Assembly (NCBI RefSeq): GCF_005048225.1
Contig: NZ_SUNI01000002.1
Location: 248,001-312,000, forward strand
DNA length: 64,000 nt
Source: Paracoccus gahaiensis
Lineage (GTDB): Bacteria; Pseudomonadota; Alphaproteobacteria; Rhodobacterales; Rhodobacteraceae
Direction of reading: 5' to 3'
Part shown: one piece after another, positions 10,387-19,728 of the stretch
Numbering within the stretch: the first letter of the stretch is position 1
Layout: each line of letters opens with the position of its first letter
Notes under the pieces: model-generated
Seen by the model: only the letters and a program-made list of their open reading frames with translations
Database searches by the model: none
Told to the model about the DNA's origin: nothing
Made by a program: the position numbers and the translations under genes

Positions 10387-10414
10387 CCCCGGGGGTATTT
10401 GGACAAAGAAGAAG
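10387..10414 (-). repeat. Dispersed C/G-rich repeat, copy A (between fabD and fabG)
   Basis: CCCCGGGGGTATTTGGACAA plus following GAAGAAG is a diverged, reversed copy of the element seen at 15197, 19671, 21908, 43890, 45982 and 62088. It fills most of the 63-bp fabD-fabG gap and probably remains inside the operon transcript. Confidence 0.6.
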
Positions 10415-10423
10415 AGGCTTGGG

Positions 10424-11161
10424 ATGTTCGATCTGACGGGAAAGACGGCGCTGGTGACGGGGGCCTCGGGCGGGATCGGCGGCGCCATCGCCGAGGCGCT
10501 GCACCAGGCGGGTGCGACGGTGGCCCTGTCGGGCACCCGCGAGGCGCCGCTGCGCGCGCTGGCCGACAAACTTGGTGATCGCGCTCATGTCGTGACCGCC
10601 GATCTGGGCGATCCGGCCTCTGTCCTGGCGCTGCCCAAGGCCGCCGCCGAGGCGATGGGGTCGGTCGACATCCTGGTCAACAATGCCGGGATCACCCGGG
10701 ACAACCTGTTCATGCGCATGTCGGACGAGGAATGGGCGCAGGTGCTGGACGTGAATCTGGGCAGCGTCTTCAAGCTGTCGCGGGGCGTGCTGCGCGGCAT
10801 GATGAAGGCGCGGTGGGGGCGGATCGTCAACATCACCTCGGTCGTGGGCGCCACGGGCAATCCGGGGCAGGGCAACTATGCTGCCGCCAAGGCCGGGGTG
10901 GTGGGCATGTCCAAGTCGCTGGCCTATGAGGTGGCCAGCCGGGGCATCACCGTGAACTGCGTGGCGCCGGGCTTCATCGCCACCCCGATGACCGACAAGC
11001 TGACCGAGGATCAGAAGGGCAAGATCCTGACCCAGATCCCCGCGGGCCAGATGGGCAGCCCCGAGGATATCGCCGCAGCGGTGCTGTATCTGGCCAGTCC
11101 GGCCGCCGGCTATGTCACCGGCGCCACGCTGCATGTGAATGGCGGCATGGCCATGATCTGA
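10424..11161 (+). CDS. fabG: 3-oxoacyl-ACP reductase FabG
   Basis: FabG performs the NADPH-dependent reduction of 3-ketoacyl-ACP. It is a 245-residue classical short-chain dehydrogenase: nucleotide-binding TGASGGIGGA near residue 13, NNAGITRDNLFMRM, catalytic Ser in NITSVVG, the YAAAKAG Tyr/Lys motif, and the FabG-typical C-terminus NGGMAMI. It follows fabD by 63 bp. Confidence 0.96.
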   Translation: MFDLTGKTALVTGASGGIGGAIAEALHQAGATVALSGTREAPLRALADKLGDRAHVVTADLGDPASVLALPKAAAEAMGSVDILVNNAGITRDNLFMRMSDEEWAQVLDVNLGSVFKLSRGVLRGMMKARWGRIVNITSVVGATGNPGQGNYAAAKAGVVGMSKSLAYEVASRGITVNCVAPGFIATPMTDKLTEDQKGKILTQIPAGQMGSPEDIAAAVLYLASPAAGYVTGATLHVNGGMAMI

Positions 11162-11166
11162 CAGGG

Positions 11167-11192
11167 GCGGCGCGGCCGCAACGCCGCGCCGC
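11167..11192 (+). terminator. Hairpin after fabG without U-tract
   Basis: GCGGCGCGG (11167-11175) pairs with CCGCGCCGC (11184-11192) around an eight-base loop, six bases after the fabG stop. No T run follows, so it may attenuate rather than fully terminate, or act as an mRNA 3' end. Confidence 0.45.
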
Positions 11193-11209
11193 AAACCGTG
11201 CGAAAGCGG

Positions 11210-11237
11210 TTGCATGAAGGTTCATGGGTGCTATATC
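11210..11237 (+). promoter_or_regulatory. Candidate acpP promoter
   Basis: TTGCAT (11210-11215) and TATATC (11232-11237) are 16 bp apart and lie 95 bp before the acpP ATG. Both boxes match the housekeeping consensus well for this GC-rich genome. An own promoter would allow the very high expression normal for acyl carrier protein. Confidence 0.55.
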
Positions 11238-11332
11238 CCCGCCTTTAGCAGCAGGGGAACCGCCCTGTGCTGAACCGGACCTGTCGCGTCCGTGCAAAAC
11301 TGGGCGGATGCCCGCGAGAATGAGGATATGAC

Positions 11333-11566
11333 ATGAGCGATATCGCTGATCGCGTGAAGAAGATCGTGGTCGAGCATCTGGGTGTCGACGAGGACAAGGT
11401 GGTTGAATCCGCCTCGTTCATCGACGACCTAGGTGCCGACAGCCTCGACACCGTCGAGCTGGTCATGGCTTTCGAGGAAGAGTTCGGGATCGAGATCCCC
11501 GATGACGCCGCCGAGACCATCCAGACCGTCGGAGACGCGGTGACCTTCATCAAGGGCGCGGTCTGA
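11333..11566 (+). CDS. acpP: Acyl carrier protein AcpP
   Basis: This is the 77-residue acidic carrier that holds growing acyl chains on phosphopantetheine. The attachment serine is in [20 protein letters not shown] (DSL motif), and the C-terminus [19 protein letters not shown] is typical. It is preceded by its own likely promoter and followed by a terminator-like hairpin. In many relatives fabF comes next; here it does not. Confidence 0.98.
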   Translation: MSDIADRVKKIVVEHLGVDEDKVVESASFIDDLGADSLDTVELVMAFEEEFGIEIPDDAAETIQTVGDAVTFIKGAV

Positions 11567-11604
11567 CCGACGCTCGGCGCCGCGCCTCGGTGCGGCCAGT
11601 CTGA

Positions 11605-11636
11605 CGGCGCCTCCCGCAAGGGGGGCGCCGTCTCTC
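11605..11636 (+). terminator. Terminator after acpP
   Basis: CGGCGCC (11605-11611) and GGCGCCG (11624-11630) form a stem with further C/G pairing inside, followed by TCTCTCGTT, a T-rich if interrupted tail. It lies 38 bp past the acpP stop. Confidence 0.7.
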
Positions 11637-11699
11637 GTTGCGGGAACCCTGCGCCGCCCGGTCGTGTTGGAGAGGCGAACCCGACAAGAGGAGCCTGAC

Positions 11700-12173
11700 A
11701 TGGCCGTCAACGTGAAGGGGCTGACCGACAATGCCCGCAAGACCGCAATCTCGGAACTGAATGCCCGCCTGGCCGACGGTCTGGCGCTGTCGCTGGCGAT
11801 CAAGCAGGCCCATTGGAACATCAAGGGCCCGAACTTCATCGCCGTCCACGAGCTGCTGGACGTCGTCTATGCCCGCCTGCAGGAGCATCTGGACATCTTC
11901 GCCGAGCGCGTCCAGATCCTGGACGGTACCGCCTTGGGCACCGCCGAGACGGTCGCCCGGGCGACGACGCTGCAGGAATACCCGACCGACCTGACGAAAT
12001 CCGCCGACCATATCGCCCAGATCTGCGACCGCATGCGCGATCACGGGGAAAAGCTGCGCGCCGCGATCGACATGACCGACGAGGCGGGCGACGCGAACAC
12101 CGCCGACATCTTCACCGCAGCCTCGCGGACGGCCGACAAGGACCTGTGGTTCCTGGAAAGCCATCTGGAGTGA
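11700..12173 (+). CDS. dps: Dps-type ferritin (DNA-binding/iron-storing protein from starved cells)
   Basis: Dps proteins form 12-mers that oxidise and store iron and protect DNA from peroxide. The ferroxidase signature AHWNIKGPNFIAVHELLD, then LDIFAERVQILDG and the C-terminal KDLWFLESHLE, identify the family. The start at 11700 (MAVNVKGLTDNA) follows a GAGGAG ribosome site; an in-frame ATG twelve codons upstream has no such site. It has 157 residues with a short, weakly basic N-terminus, so DNA binding is not certain. It is a single gene with hairpins on both sides. Confidence 0.92.
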   Translation: MAVNVKGLTDNARKTAISELNARLADGLALSLAIKQAHWNIKGPNFIAVHELLDVVYARLQEHLDIFAERVQILDGTALGTAETVARATTLQEYPTDLTKSADHIAQICDRMRDHGEKLRAAIDMTDEAGDANTADIFTAASRTADKDLWFLESHLE

Positions 12174-12183
12174 CGGCATTGCT

Positions 12184-12205
12184 GCGGGCGCCCCGAGGCG
12201 CCCGC
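12184..12205. terminator. Shared hairpin between convergent dps and sulfotransferase genes
   Basis: GCGGGCGCC (12184-12192), loop CCGA and GGCGCCCGC (12197-12205) form a perfect nine-pair stem in the 40-bp gap between two convergent genes. There is no clear T run on either side, but the location fits a bidirectional end signal. Confidence 0.6.
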
Positions 12206-12213
12206 ACGGGCCC

Positions 12214-13032
12214 TTAGCGGCCCAGCTTGGCGTGGACTTCGTCCAGATCGACTTCGCCCAGGGGCATCTTGTTGTCCGGATTGTCGAAATCATAGCGGAA
12301 CAGCTGGAAATCGTCCTTGTAGATTTCCCAGATCAGGTGACGTGACAGGTCGTCGAAATACTCGCTGACCTTGTGCGCCCGCTTGGGGCCATGCCCCTCG
12401 GATTCGTTGAAGCGCGGGACCTCGGCCAGATCCAGCGAGACGGGCGTTTCGGCCTCTTCCAACACCTTCTGCATGCCCTCGTTGAAGGCTTCGGTGAAGA
12501 AGATCTGGTCGTAGCGTCCGCCATTCACGATGAAGGTCGAGATATGGCCCGACATGGCCGACCAGTGGATGTCCGGATCCATCGGCTTGCGGAACCGGAT
12601 GGTGTCGCGGGCGAACAGCAGGAAGCGGCGGAAGCTGGCGATCTGGTCGAATTCGAAGCCGTTCTCGGGCGAGCCCACGTCGATCCCGTAGCGCTGCACC
12701 AGTTGCGGCACCAGGTTGCCGCGATAGCGATTCCCGTTGCGCTGGATCCCCGCGATCTTGTCGAAGAAGGACGACAGCAGCCGCGCATAGGGGTTGCGCA
12801 CGCAGGTGAAGGTCACCGCCTCATGGGCATTGACCGCGCGTTCGATCGCCTCGTGGCTATGATCCTGCGACCACTTGTGCATCCCGTCCTTGGAATCGTG
12901 GATGTCGCCGTCAAAAAAGCGTCCCTGATCCGAATAGAACATGATCTGGCCGATCGTCGAACATGCGCATTTCGGCACGACCCGATAGATCATGCTTTCG
13001 CTTTCCGTCATCCAAACGCCGGGAAACCCCAT
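12214..13032 (-). CDS. Sulfotransferase family protein (carbohydrate sulfotransferase type)
   Basis: This is likely a PAPS-dependent sulfotransferase of the Golgi-carbohydrate/HNK-1-like type (sulfotransfer_2). The 5'-phosphosulfate loop is YRVVPKCACSTIGQIMF (residues about 16-32), and the 3'-phosphate motif is FTCVRNPYARLLSSFFDKI (about residue 80). The start at 13032 (MGFPGVWMTESESM) has GGAG upstream; a further 32 in-frame codons reach into AT-rich spacer and look non-coding. It has 272 residues and no membrane segment. It is divergent from a GT14-like glycosyltransferase, suggesting both modify the same surface glycan. The substrate is unknown. Confidence 0.8.
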   Translation of the reverse strand: MGFPGVWMTESESMIYRVVPKCACSTIGQIMFYSDQGRFFDGDIHDSKDGMHKWSQDHSHEAIERAVNAHEAVTFTCVRNPYARLLSSFFDKIAGIQRNGNRYRGNLVPQLVQRYGIDVGSPENGFEFDQIASFRRFLLFARDTIRFRKPMDPDIHWSAMSGHISTFIVNGGRYDQIFFTEAFNEGMQKVLEEAETPVSLDLAEVPRFNESEGHGPKRAHKVSEYFDDLSRHLIWEIYKDDFQLFRYDFDNPDNKMPLGEVDLDEVHAKLGR

Positions 13033-13196
13033 CGTGAACCTACTCCGTATACGCTGCGGCCCTGCAAATGATGGCCGGATGCCGTCCTGCTTGTCCCAAC
13101 GACAAAAATGGTTACACACACAAACCAAAAGCCGGAGAGATTTTCAACGCCTTACGTTGATTCAAGTGTAATCAGTCATCGGACACCGCAGCACAC
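13033..13196. promoter_or_regulatory. AT-rich divergent promoter interval (sulfotransferase / glycosyltransferase)
   Basis: These 164 bp separate two divergent genes and are visibly richer in A/T than the surroundings, particularly 13080-13180. The promoters of both genes must lie here. I could not pick a convincing -35/-10 pair on either strand. Confidence 0.4.
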
Positions 13197-14774
13197 ATGG
13201 CCCGCATTGCCTTCATCCTGCTCACACACAAGGACCCCCAGGGGGTCATCGACCAGGCCCGGCGGCTGACGGCCACCGGTGATTACGTGTCGATCCATTT
13301 CGACAAGCGCGCGCCCAAGGCGATGTTCCAGCAGATCAAGGACGCGCTTGGCGATCATCCCGGCGTGGCATTTGCATCACGACGGCTGCATTGCGGATGG
13401 GGCGAGTGGTCCCTTGTCGCCGCCACGCTCGAGGCGCTGCGTGCGGCCGAGAAGGCCTTTCCGCAGGCCACGCATTTCTACATGCTGTCGGGCGACTGCA
13501 TGCCGATCAAGTCGGCGGAATTCGCGCGCAACTTCCTCGAGGCCGAGGAATGCGACTATATCGAAAGCTTCGATTTCTTCGACAGCGACTGGATCAAGAC
13601 CGGCTTCAAGGAGGAGCGGCTGATCTATCGCCACTGGTTCAACGAGCGCACCCAGAAATGGCTGTTCTACACCAGCTACGAGCTGCAGAAGCGCTTCAAT
13701 CTGACGCGCGACGTGCCCAAGGACATCCAGGTGATGATCGGGTCGCAATGGTGGTGCCTGCGCCGCCAGACGGTCGAGGCGATCCTCGAGCTGATCCGCC
13801 AGCGCCCCGAGATCGTGCGCTTCTTCAGCACGACCTGGATCCCGGACGAGACCTTTTTCCAGACGCTGGTGGCCCATCTGGTGCCCCGCAAGCAGATCCG
13901 CACCCGGACGCTGACCTTCCTGATCTTCACCGATTACGGGATGCCGGTCACCTTCTACAACGACCAGTACGACCTCCTGCTGCGACAGGGCTACCTGTTC
14001 GCCCGCAAGATCAGCCCCGAGGCGCTGGACCTGCGCGAGAGGCTGGGGGCGCTGTGGCAGACCCAGGGCCTGGATTTCGCCATCGCCGCCGAGGGACGCC
14101 AGCTCTTCGGCTTCCTGACCGGTCGCGGCCGGATCGGGCGGCGGTTCGCCCCCCGCTTCTGGGAAACCGACGGCAGCCTGGGGCACGAGCGGGTCGTGCA
14201 CATGGTCGTCGCCAAGAAATGGCACATCGCCAAGCGCCTGACCGCCGCCATCCGCGACCGGACCGAGGTGCCCGCGGTCGATTACGTCTTCAACGAGCAG
14301 GAGGCCAACCTGCCGGACATGGGCGGGGTGGCCAATTCGGTCGGCAAGCGGGAACGCCATCGCCGGGCGCTGGTCAAGCTGATGTTCGAACAGTTCGACT
14401 CCCGCCAGCTGGTCTTCTGCGTGGACCCCTCGGCCCTGGCCCTGATCGCGGATTTCGATGGCGACCGGGCCGAGACGCGGGTCCTGTTCATCGACAGCCG
14501 CTTCGACGACGATTATGTGCGTGGCCATATGGCCCGGGTGGGGCTGGTCAGCCCGGACGCGCCTCCCGACATGGTCGATCGCCTGCTGCCGATCATGCGC
14601 AGCGATCTGGAACACGAGGCCGACCGGGTGAAGGAGGCGGGCTTCCGCCGCCTCTCGACCCTGTCCGAGACGGCCGGGACCGACCGGAACGCCGCCGCCC
14701 TGGCCGAGTTTCTGGACATCACCCCGGACGAGGCCCGCGCCCTGGCCGAAACCCCCTACCTCTTCGACGACTAG
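13197..14774 (+). CDS. Core-2/I-branching (GT14-like) beta-1,6-N-acetylglucosaminyltransferase family protein with extra C-terminal domain
   Basis: The first ~270 residues look like the Core-2/I-branching glycosyltransferase family: MARIAFILLTHKDPQGVIDQ at the start, VSIHFDKRAPK, HCGWGEWSLVAATLEALRAA, FYMLSGDCMPIKS, a WWCLRR segment and a WIPDETFFQT motif with the likely catalytic acid. Residues ~290-525 form a second domain I do not recognise, soluble and rich in charged residues, seen fused to this enzyme type in relatives as far as I recall. No signal peptide or membrane helix is visible, so it acts in the cytosol. The divergent sulfotransferase suggests a shared polysaccharide pathway. 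The donor sugar is inferred from the family only. Confidence 0.8.
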   Translation: MARIAFILLTHKDPQGVIDQARRLTATGDYVSIHFDKRAPKAMFQQIKDALGDHPGVAFASRRLHCGWGEWSLVAATLEALRAAEKAFPQATHFYMLSGDCMPIKSAEFARNFLEAEECDYIESFDFFDSDWIKTGFKEERLIYRHWFNERTQKWLFYTSYELQKRFNLTRDVPKDIQVMIGSQWWCLRRQTVEAILELIRQRPEIVRFFSTTWIPDETFFQTLVAHLVPRKQIRTRTLTFLIFTDYGMPVTFYNDQYDLLLRQGYLFARKISPEALDLRERLGALWQTQGLDFAIAAEGRQLFGFLTGRGRIGRRFAPRFWETDGSLGHERVVHMVVAKKWHIAKRLTAAIRDRTEVPAVDYVFNEQEANLPDMGGVANSVGKRERHRRALVKLMFEQFDSRQLVFCVDPSALALIADFDGDRAETRVLFIDSRFDDDYVRGHMARVGLVSPDAPPDMVDRLLPIMRSDLEHEADRVKEAGFRRLSTLSETAGTDRNAAALAEFLDITPDEARALAETPYLFDD

Positions 14775-14786
14775 GAGACAGATCCC

Positions 14787-15167
14787 ATGGCCTTCACCTA
14801 TGACGACAGCAACATCTTCGCCCGCATCCTGCGCGGCGAGATCCCCAACGACACCGTGGCCCAGAACGACCATGCCCTGGCCTTCCGCGACATCCAGCCC
14901 AAGGCGCCGCGTCACGTGCTGGTCATCCCCAAGGGCCGCTATGTCAGCTTCGACGACTTCGCCGCCAATGCCACCGAGGCCGAGATCACCGCCTTCATGC
15001 GGCTCTGCGCGCAGGTCTGCACGCTGGAAGGCATCGGGCTGGAGACGGGCGAGGGCTTCCGCGCGATCACCAATGCCGGCACCCATGGCGTGCAGGAGGT
15101 GCCGCATTTCCACCTCCACATCATGGGCGGCGCCGTCATGGGCCCGATGATCGGCGCCCGCAACTGA
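14787..15167 (+). CDS. HIT family protein (HINT-type nucleotide hydrolase)
   Basis: This is a 126-residue histidine-triad protein, probably a purine nucleoside phosphoramidase of the HINT group. It starts [20 protein letters not shown], has [15 protein letters not shown], and the triad motif is HFHLHIMGG near residue 112. It begins 12 bp after the glycosyltransferase stop with GGAGA just before the ATG, so it is probably cotranscribed, although functionally unrelated. Confidence 0.93.
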   Translation: MAFTYDDSNIFARILRGEIPNDTVAQNDHALAFRDIQPKAPRHVLVIPKGRYVSFDDFAANATEAEITAFMRLCAQVCTLEGIGLETGEGFRAITNAGTHGVQEVPHFHLHIMGGAVMGPMIGARN

Positions 15168-15174
15168 TCCGCCG

Positions 15175-15248
15175 CCCCCCTCACCGGGGGGGATGTCATC
15201 TTGGCAGAAATATCCCGGGGGAGTCCGCAGGACGGGGGCAGCGCCCCC
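15175..15248 (+). repeat. C/G hairpin plus dispersed repeat, copy B
   Basis: CCCCCC-TCACC-GGGGGG (15175-15191) is a hairpin between the convergent HIT and ABC genes. It is followed by the repeat core CATCTTGGCAGAAATATCCC (15197-15216), a GGGGG run, and the end hairpin GGGGGCAGCGCCCCC (15234-15248). The same order of parts occurs in copies D, E and G. Confidence 0.75.
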
Positions 15249-15268
15249 TTCCCCCCTCGCCGCCCCGC

Positions 15269-16192
15269 TCAGTCGCGGGTCAGCTCGACGAAGACGTCCT
15301 CCAGGTCGGCCTGCTCGGTCGCCACGTCCAGGATCGGCACGCCCGCCCCCCGCAGCACGTCCAGGATCTGGTCGGCCCGCAGCCGCGAGGGCGGATAGCT
15401 GATCGCCAGCCGCCCGTCGGGCCGGATCTCGCTGCGCGCGCCCGGGGGCAGGGGCGGCAGGGTCACCGGGCCGCCCGTGTCCAGCACCATCGTCTTGCCG
15501 TCGGTGCGCGACAGCAGGGTCTGGGTGTCCTGCCGCACCACGACCTGGCCGTGGTTGATGATGGCGATCTCGTCGCACATCTGCTCGGCCTCTTCCAGGT
15601 AATGGGTGGTCAGGATGATGGTCATGCCCTGCTCGTTCAGGCGGCGGACGTTCTTCCACAGCATCTCGCGCAGGGTGATGTCGACGCCGGCGGTGGGCTC
15701 GTCCAGCACCAGGATATGCGGCCGGTGGACCAGCGCCTTGGCCAGCAGCAGGCGCCGCTTCATCCCCCCCGACAGGGACCGGGCATAGGCATTGGCCTGA
15801 TCGGTCAGGCCCACCAGCGCCAGCAGCTCGTCCGTCCAGCGCTCGGCCTTGGGCACCCCATAGAGGCCCGCCTGCACCTCGAGGCTGGCGCGGGGGGTGA
15901 AGAACGGGTCCATGTTCAGTTCCTGCGGCATCACCCCGATGGCGGCGCGCGACTGGCGCGGGTTCACGTCCTGATCGAAGCCCCAGATCGTGACCCTGCC
16001 CGCCGTCTTGTTCACCAGCCCCGCCAGGATGTTGATCATCGTCGACTTGCCCGCCCCGTTCGGGCCCAGAAGCCCGAAGATGCTGCCCGCGGGAATGTCC
16101 AGGTCGATCCCCTTCAGCGCCTCCTTGGCCGGGGCCGGTCCCTGGGCGGCATAGGTCTTGGACAGACCCTGGATGCGGATGGCGTCGGACAT
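15269..16192 (-). CDS. ABC transporter ATP-binding protein (ABC-2 export type)
   Basis: This is the ATPase of an ABC-2-type exporter. The P-loop [12 protein letters not shown], the signature [16 protein letters not shown], Walker [13 protein letters not shown] and the switch histidine in [12 protein letters not shown] are all intact. The C-terminal ~70 residues form the regulatory extension seen in YadG/CcmA-like exporters, ending [12 protein letters not shown]. The permease is not in this neighbourhood, so the substrate cannot be guessed. The start at 16192 ([14 protein letters not shown]) fits the family. Confidence 0.9.
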   Translation of the reverse strand: MSDAIRIQGLSKTYAAQGPAPAKEALKGIDLDIPAGSIFGLLGPNGAGKSTMINILAGLVNKTAGRVTIWGFDQDVNPRQSRAAIGVMPQELNMDPFFTPRASLEVQAGLYGVPKAERWTDELLALVGLTDQANAYARSLSGGMKRRLLLAKALVHRPHILVLDEPTAGVDITLREMLWKNVRRLNEQGMTIILTTHYLEEAEQMCDEIAIINHGQVVVRQDTQTLLSRTDGKTMVLDTGGPVTLPPLPPGARSEIRPDGRLAISYPPSRLRADQILDVLRGAGVPILDVATEQADLEDVFVELTRD

Positions 16193-16282
16193 GGGGCGCT
16201 CCTTGCAGTGCTTGCGAAGCCGGGCGGCGCTGCGCTATGGGGGTTAGACCAGATGCCGCCCGCCGCCACAAGAAGGCCAGCC

Positions 16283-16528
16283 ATGACAGAGCACGTGACG
16301 CCCGAGACCCCGCTCTCCACCAATACCGGCCCCGAGGCGCGGACCCGTCCCGCCCCGGCCACCCAGATCGTCACCCGCTGGCGCGTCAGCTGCGACGGCG
16401 ACGACACGGCGGGCCTCGGTCATCCGCGCGTCTGGCTGGCGATCTCGCCCGAGGCGGGCTTCGTCGATTGCGGCTATTGCGACAAGCGCTTCGTGATCGA
16501 CCGCGATCACGCCCATGACGACCACTAG
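16283..16528 (+). CDS. Zinc-finger (zf-CHCC) domain protein, NDUFS6-like
   Basis: This is an 81-residue protein with the zf-CHCC pattern: C37, H47, C63 and C66 in SCDGDD...LGHPRVWL...[11 protein letters not shown]. The family covers small bacterial proteins and the zinc subunit of mitochondrial complex I (NDUFS6). Complex I genes are not nearby. The start at 16283 gives [12 protein letters not shown]; the frame stays open far upstream only because it is antisense to the ABC ATPase. Confidence 0.85.
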   Translation: MTEHVTPETPLSTNTGPEARTRPAPATQIVTRWRVSCDGDDTAGLGHPRVWLAISPEAGFVDCGYCDKRFVIDRDHAHDDH

Positions 16529-16595
16529 GGCCTGACGCCCCGGCCGATCTCCGTCCCGGCCCGGCGCGGGCCGACCGCCCCCATCGAGGGGGCCG

Positions 16596-16778
16596 TCACC
16601 CCGGGGTGGCTGCGCCACCCGTCCCGGCCCCGCCCTTGGCGCCCTTGCCCCGGCAGCGGTCCGAGCAATAGCGCACCTGATCCCAGTCCCGTTCCCATTT
16701 TTTGCGCCAGGTGAAGGGCAGCCCGCAGGCGGCGCAGATCTTGGTCGGCAGGTCGGACTTGCGGCGCATCTTGGGCAT
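16596..16778 (-). CDS. DUF2256 small zinc protein
   Basis: This 60-residue basic protein begins [20 protein letters not shown], with a four-cysteine site (C15, C18, C38, C42) around [18 protein letters not shown]. This matches DUF2256, small cysteine proteins of unknown role. The C-terminus is Gly/Ala/Lys-rich. It is convergent with the zf-CHCC gene and divergent from polA. The open frame continues upstream through the antisense of polA, but the family ends at this methionine. Confidence 0.85.
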   Translation of the reverse strand: MPKMRRKSDLPTKICAACGLPFTWRKKWERDWDQVRYCSDRCRGKGAKGGAGTGGAATPG

Positions 16779-16853
16779 GGGGGTCCCCGGGGTCACTGGA
16801 AGATCGCAGGCAGCCGTGGCAAAAGGCGGGCCAGACCACAGCACGAGGGGCAG

Positions 16854-19658
16854 ATGATCATGGACGACGCATTCGGCAAGGGCTGTCACCTGCATCTGAT
16901 CGACGGATCGGCCTTCATCTTCCGCGCCTATCACGCGCTGCCCCCCCTGACGCGCAAGTCGGACGGGTTGCCGGTGGGGGCTGTCGCGGGGTTCTGCAAC
17001 ATGCTCTGGCGCTATGTGCAGACCGATGACGGGCATACCGCCCCCACCCATGCGGCGGTGATCTTCGACCATTCCTCCAAGACCTTCCGCAACGACATCT
17101 ACCCGGCCTACAAGGCGCAGCGCCCCGAGCCGCCCGAGGATCTGCGCCCGCAATTCCCGCTGACCCGCGACGCCACCCGCGCCTTCAACATCGCCTGCAT
17201 CGAGACCCAAGGCTACGAGGCCGACGACATCATCGCCGCCATGGCCTGCGCCGCGCGCGATGCCGGGGGCACCGCCACGATCATCAGCAGCGACAAGGAC
17301 CTGATGCAGCTGATCGGCGACGGCGTGGACATGCTGGACCCGATCAAGAACAAGCTCATCGGCCGCGACGAGGTGTTCGAGAAGTTCGGCGTCTTCCCCG
17401 ACCGCGTCGTGGACGTGCAGGCCTTGGCCGGCGATCCGGTGGACAACGTGCCGGGCGCGCCGGGCATCGGCATCAAGACCGCCGCCCTGCTCATCCAGGA
17501 ATACGGCGATCTGGAAACGCTGCTGGACCGCGCCGCCGAGATCAAGCAGCCCAAGCGCCGCCAGACCCTGATCGACCATGCCGAGCAGATCCGGATCTCG
17601 AAGCGCCTCGTGACGCTGGATTGCGACACGCCGCTGGAGGTGACGCTGGAAAGCCTCGCCGTGCAGCGTCCCGATGCTGAGCGCCTTGTGGCCTTCCTGT
17701 CCGAGATGGAGTTCCGCACCCTCACCAACCGCGTGGCCGAGGTGCTGGGGGCCGAGGCGCCCGCCATCCAGGCCGCCCCCGCCAGCGACGCGCCCGCAGC
17801 CCCCGAACAGCCCGCCATCGACGCCTCCGCCTATGAGACGGTGACCGACATGGCGGCGCTGGAGCACTGGATCGCCGCGATCCGCGAGACCGGCCATGTC
17901 GCCATCGACACCGAGACGACGGGTCTGGACGAGATGCGGGCCGATCTGGTCGGCCTCTCTCTGGCGGTCGCGCCGGGGCGGGCCTGCTACATCCCGGTGG
18001 GCCATGTCGCGGGGGGCGACGACCTCTTCGGCCAGTCGGCGCGGGTCGAGGGCCAGCTGGATCTGGAGCAGGTGCTGGCCGCGCTGAAGCCGGTGCTGGA
18101 GGATCCAGGCGTCCTCAAGATCGGCCAGAACATGAAATACGACTGGAAGATGCTGGCCCGCCACGGGATCGAGATGACGCCCTTGGCCGACACGATGCTG
18201 ATGTCCTATGCCCTGAACGCCGGCACCCACAATCACGGCATGGACGAGCTGGCCGAGCGTTACCTCGGCCACAAATGCATCCCCATCAAGGAGCTGATCG
18301 GCACGGGCAAGTCCCAGCTGAATTTCGCGCAGGTGGCGATCGACAAGGCCGCCCCCTATGCCGCCGAGGATGCCGACGTGACCCTGCGCCTCTGGCAGCA
18401 TTTCGCGCCGATGCTGCCCGCGCAGAAGGTCTCGACCACCTATCACACGCTGGAACGCCCGATGATCCCGGTGCTGGCGCAGATGGAGATGGCGGGCATC
18501 CGCATCGATCCCGACGTGCTGCGGCGCATGTCCAACGTCTTCGCCCAGAAGATGGCGCAGCTGGAGGACGAGATCCACGGCCTTGCCGGGCAAAGCTTCA
18601 ACATCGGCTCGCCGAAGCAGCTGGGCGAGATCCTGTTCGACAAGATGGGTCTTTCGGGCGGCAAGCAGGGCAAGACCGGGGCGTTCTCGACCAGCGCCGA
18701 CGTGCTCGAGGATCTGGCCGCCGAGGGCCACGACCTGCCCGCCCGGGTGCTGGACTGGCGCCAGATCGCCAAGCTGAAATCGACCTATACCGACGCGCTG
18801 CCGACCTATGTCCATCCCGAGACGGGCCGCGTCCATACCAGCTATTCGATCACCGGCGCGCAGACGGGGCGGCTGTCCTCGACCGAGCCGAACCTGCAGA
18901 ACATTCCGATCCGCACCGAGGAAGGCCGCCGCATCCGCCAGGCCTTCATCGCGCCCGAGGGCTATCGCCTCGTCAGCCTCGACTACAGCCAGATCGAGCT
19001 GCGCATCCTCGCCCATGTCGCCGACATCCCGGCGCTGAAGCAGGCCTTCCGCGAGGGCATCGACATCCACGCCATGACCGCCAGCCAGATGTTCGGCGTG
19101 CCCGTCGAGGGGATGGATCCGATGATCCGCCGCCAGGCCAAGGCGATCAACTTCGGCGTCATCTACGGCATCTCGGGCTTCGGGCTGTCGCGCAACCTGC
19201 GCATCCCGCGGGCCGAGGCGCAGGCCTTCATCGACACCTATTTCGAACGCTTCCCCGAGATCCGCGCCTATATGGACAAGACCGTGGCGGATGCGAAACA
19301 GGACGGCTACGTCACCACACTCTTCGGCCGCCGCATCAACACTCCCGGCATCAACCAGTCGGGCCCCGCAGCCGGCGGCGCGCGGCGCGCGGCCATCAAC
19401 GCCCCCATCCAGGGCGCCGCCGCCGACATCATCCGCCGCGCGATGATCCGCATGCCGGATGCCATCGCGGATCTGCCCGCCCGGATGCTGCTGCAGGTCC
19501 ATGACGAGCTGGTCTTCGAGGTCCGCGACGATGCCGCCGCCCAGCTGATCGACACCGCGCGGATCATCATGGAGGCCGCCGCCGAACCCTCGGTCCGGCT
19601 CTCGGTGCCCCTCGTCGTCGATGCGGGGCAGGGCGCCAACTGGGCCGAGGCCCACTGA
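16854..19658 (+). CDS. polA: DNA polymerase I
   Basis: This is the repair and Okazaki-fragment polymerase with three domains: a 5'-3' exonuclease (residues 1 to ~300, [14 protein letters not shown], the [10 protein letters not shown] acid cluster and [12 protein letters not shown]), a 3'-5' proofreading domain with the intact DTETTGLDE site near residue 352, and a family A polymerase with [16 protein letters not shown] (catalytic Asp near 710), [16 protein letters not shown] and [12 protein letters not shown]. At 934 residues it is full length and looks active in all three functions. Two ATGs (16854 and 16860) follow the GAGGGGC ribosome site. Confidence 0.97.
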   Translation: MIMDDAFGKGCHLHLIDGSAFIFRAYHALPPLTRKSDGLPVGAVAGFCNMLWRYVQTDDGHTAPTHAAVIFDHSSKTFRNDIYPAYKAQRPEPPEDLRPQFPLTRDATRAFNIACIETQGYEADDIIAAMACAARDAGGTATIISSDKDLMQLIGDGVDMLDPIKNKLIGRDEVFEKFGVFPDRVVDVQALAGDPVDNVPGAPGIGIKTAALLIQEYGDLETLLDRAAEIKQPKRRQTLIDHAEQIRISKRLVTLDCDTPLEVTLESLAVQRPDAERLVAFLSEMEFRTLTNRVAEVLGAEAPAIQAAPASDAPAAPEQPAIDASAYETVTDMAALEHWIAAIRETGHVAIDTETTGLDEMRADLVGLSLAVAPGRACYIPVGHVAGGDDLFGQSARVEGQLDLEQVLAALKPVLEDPGVLKIGQNMKYDWKMLARHGIEMTPLADTMLMSYALNAGTHNHGMDELAERYLGHKCIPIKELIGTGKSQLNFAQVAIDKAAPYAAEDADVTLRLWQHFAPMLPAQKVSTTYHTLERPMIPVLAQMEMAGIRIDPDVLRRMSNVFAQKMAQLEDEIHGLAGQSFNIGSPKQLGEILFDKMGLSGGKQGKTGAFSTSADVLEDLAAEGHDLPARVLDWRQIAKLKSTYTDALPTYVHPETGRVHTSYSITGAQTGRLSSTEPNLQNIPIRTEEGRRIRQAFIAPEGYRLVSLDYSQIELRILAHVADIPALKQAFREGIDIHAMTASQMFGVPVEGMDPMIRRQAKAINFGVIYGISGFGLSRNLRIPRAEAQAFIDTYFERFPEIRAYMDKTVADAKQDGYVTTLFGRRINTPGINQSGPAAGGARRAAINAPIQGAAADIIRRAMIRMPDAIADLPARMLLQVHDELVFEVRDDAAAQLIDTARIIMEAAAEPSVRLSVPLVVDAGQGANWAEAH

Positions 19659-19670
19659 CCCCTCCTGCAT

Positions 19671-19717
19671 TGGTCCGTAAATATCCCACGGGGGTGCGGG
19701 GGTGGGAAACCCCCGCG
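19671..19717 (+). repeat. Dispersed C/G-rich repeat, copy C (diverged)
   Basis: TGGTCCGTAAATATCCCACG followed by a GCGGGGGT...ACCCCCGC hairpin occupies the gap between convergent polA and hemN. It keeps the AAATATCCC centre and the terminal C/G hairpin of the family but has lost the CATCTTGG start. Confidence 0.55.
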
Positions 19718-19728
19718 CGGCGGAGGCG

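Noticed and set aside
13377..16271. 964-codon minus-strand frame over the glycosyltransferase, HIT and ABC genes
   Set aside because: It is antisense or out of frame to three well-supported genes; no own start signal or family match.
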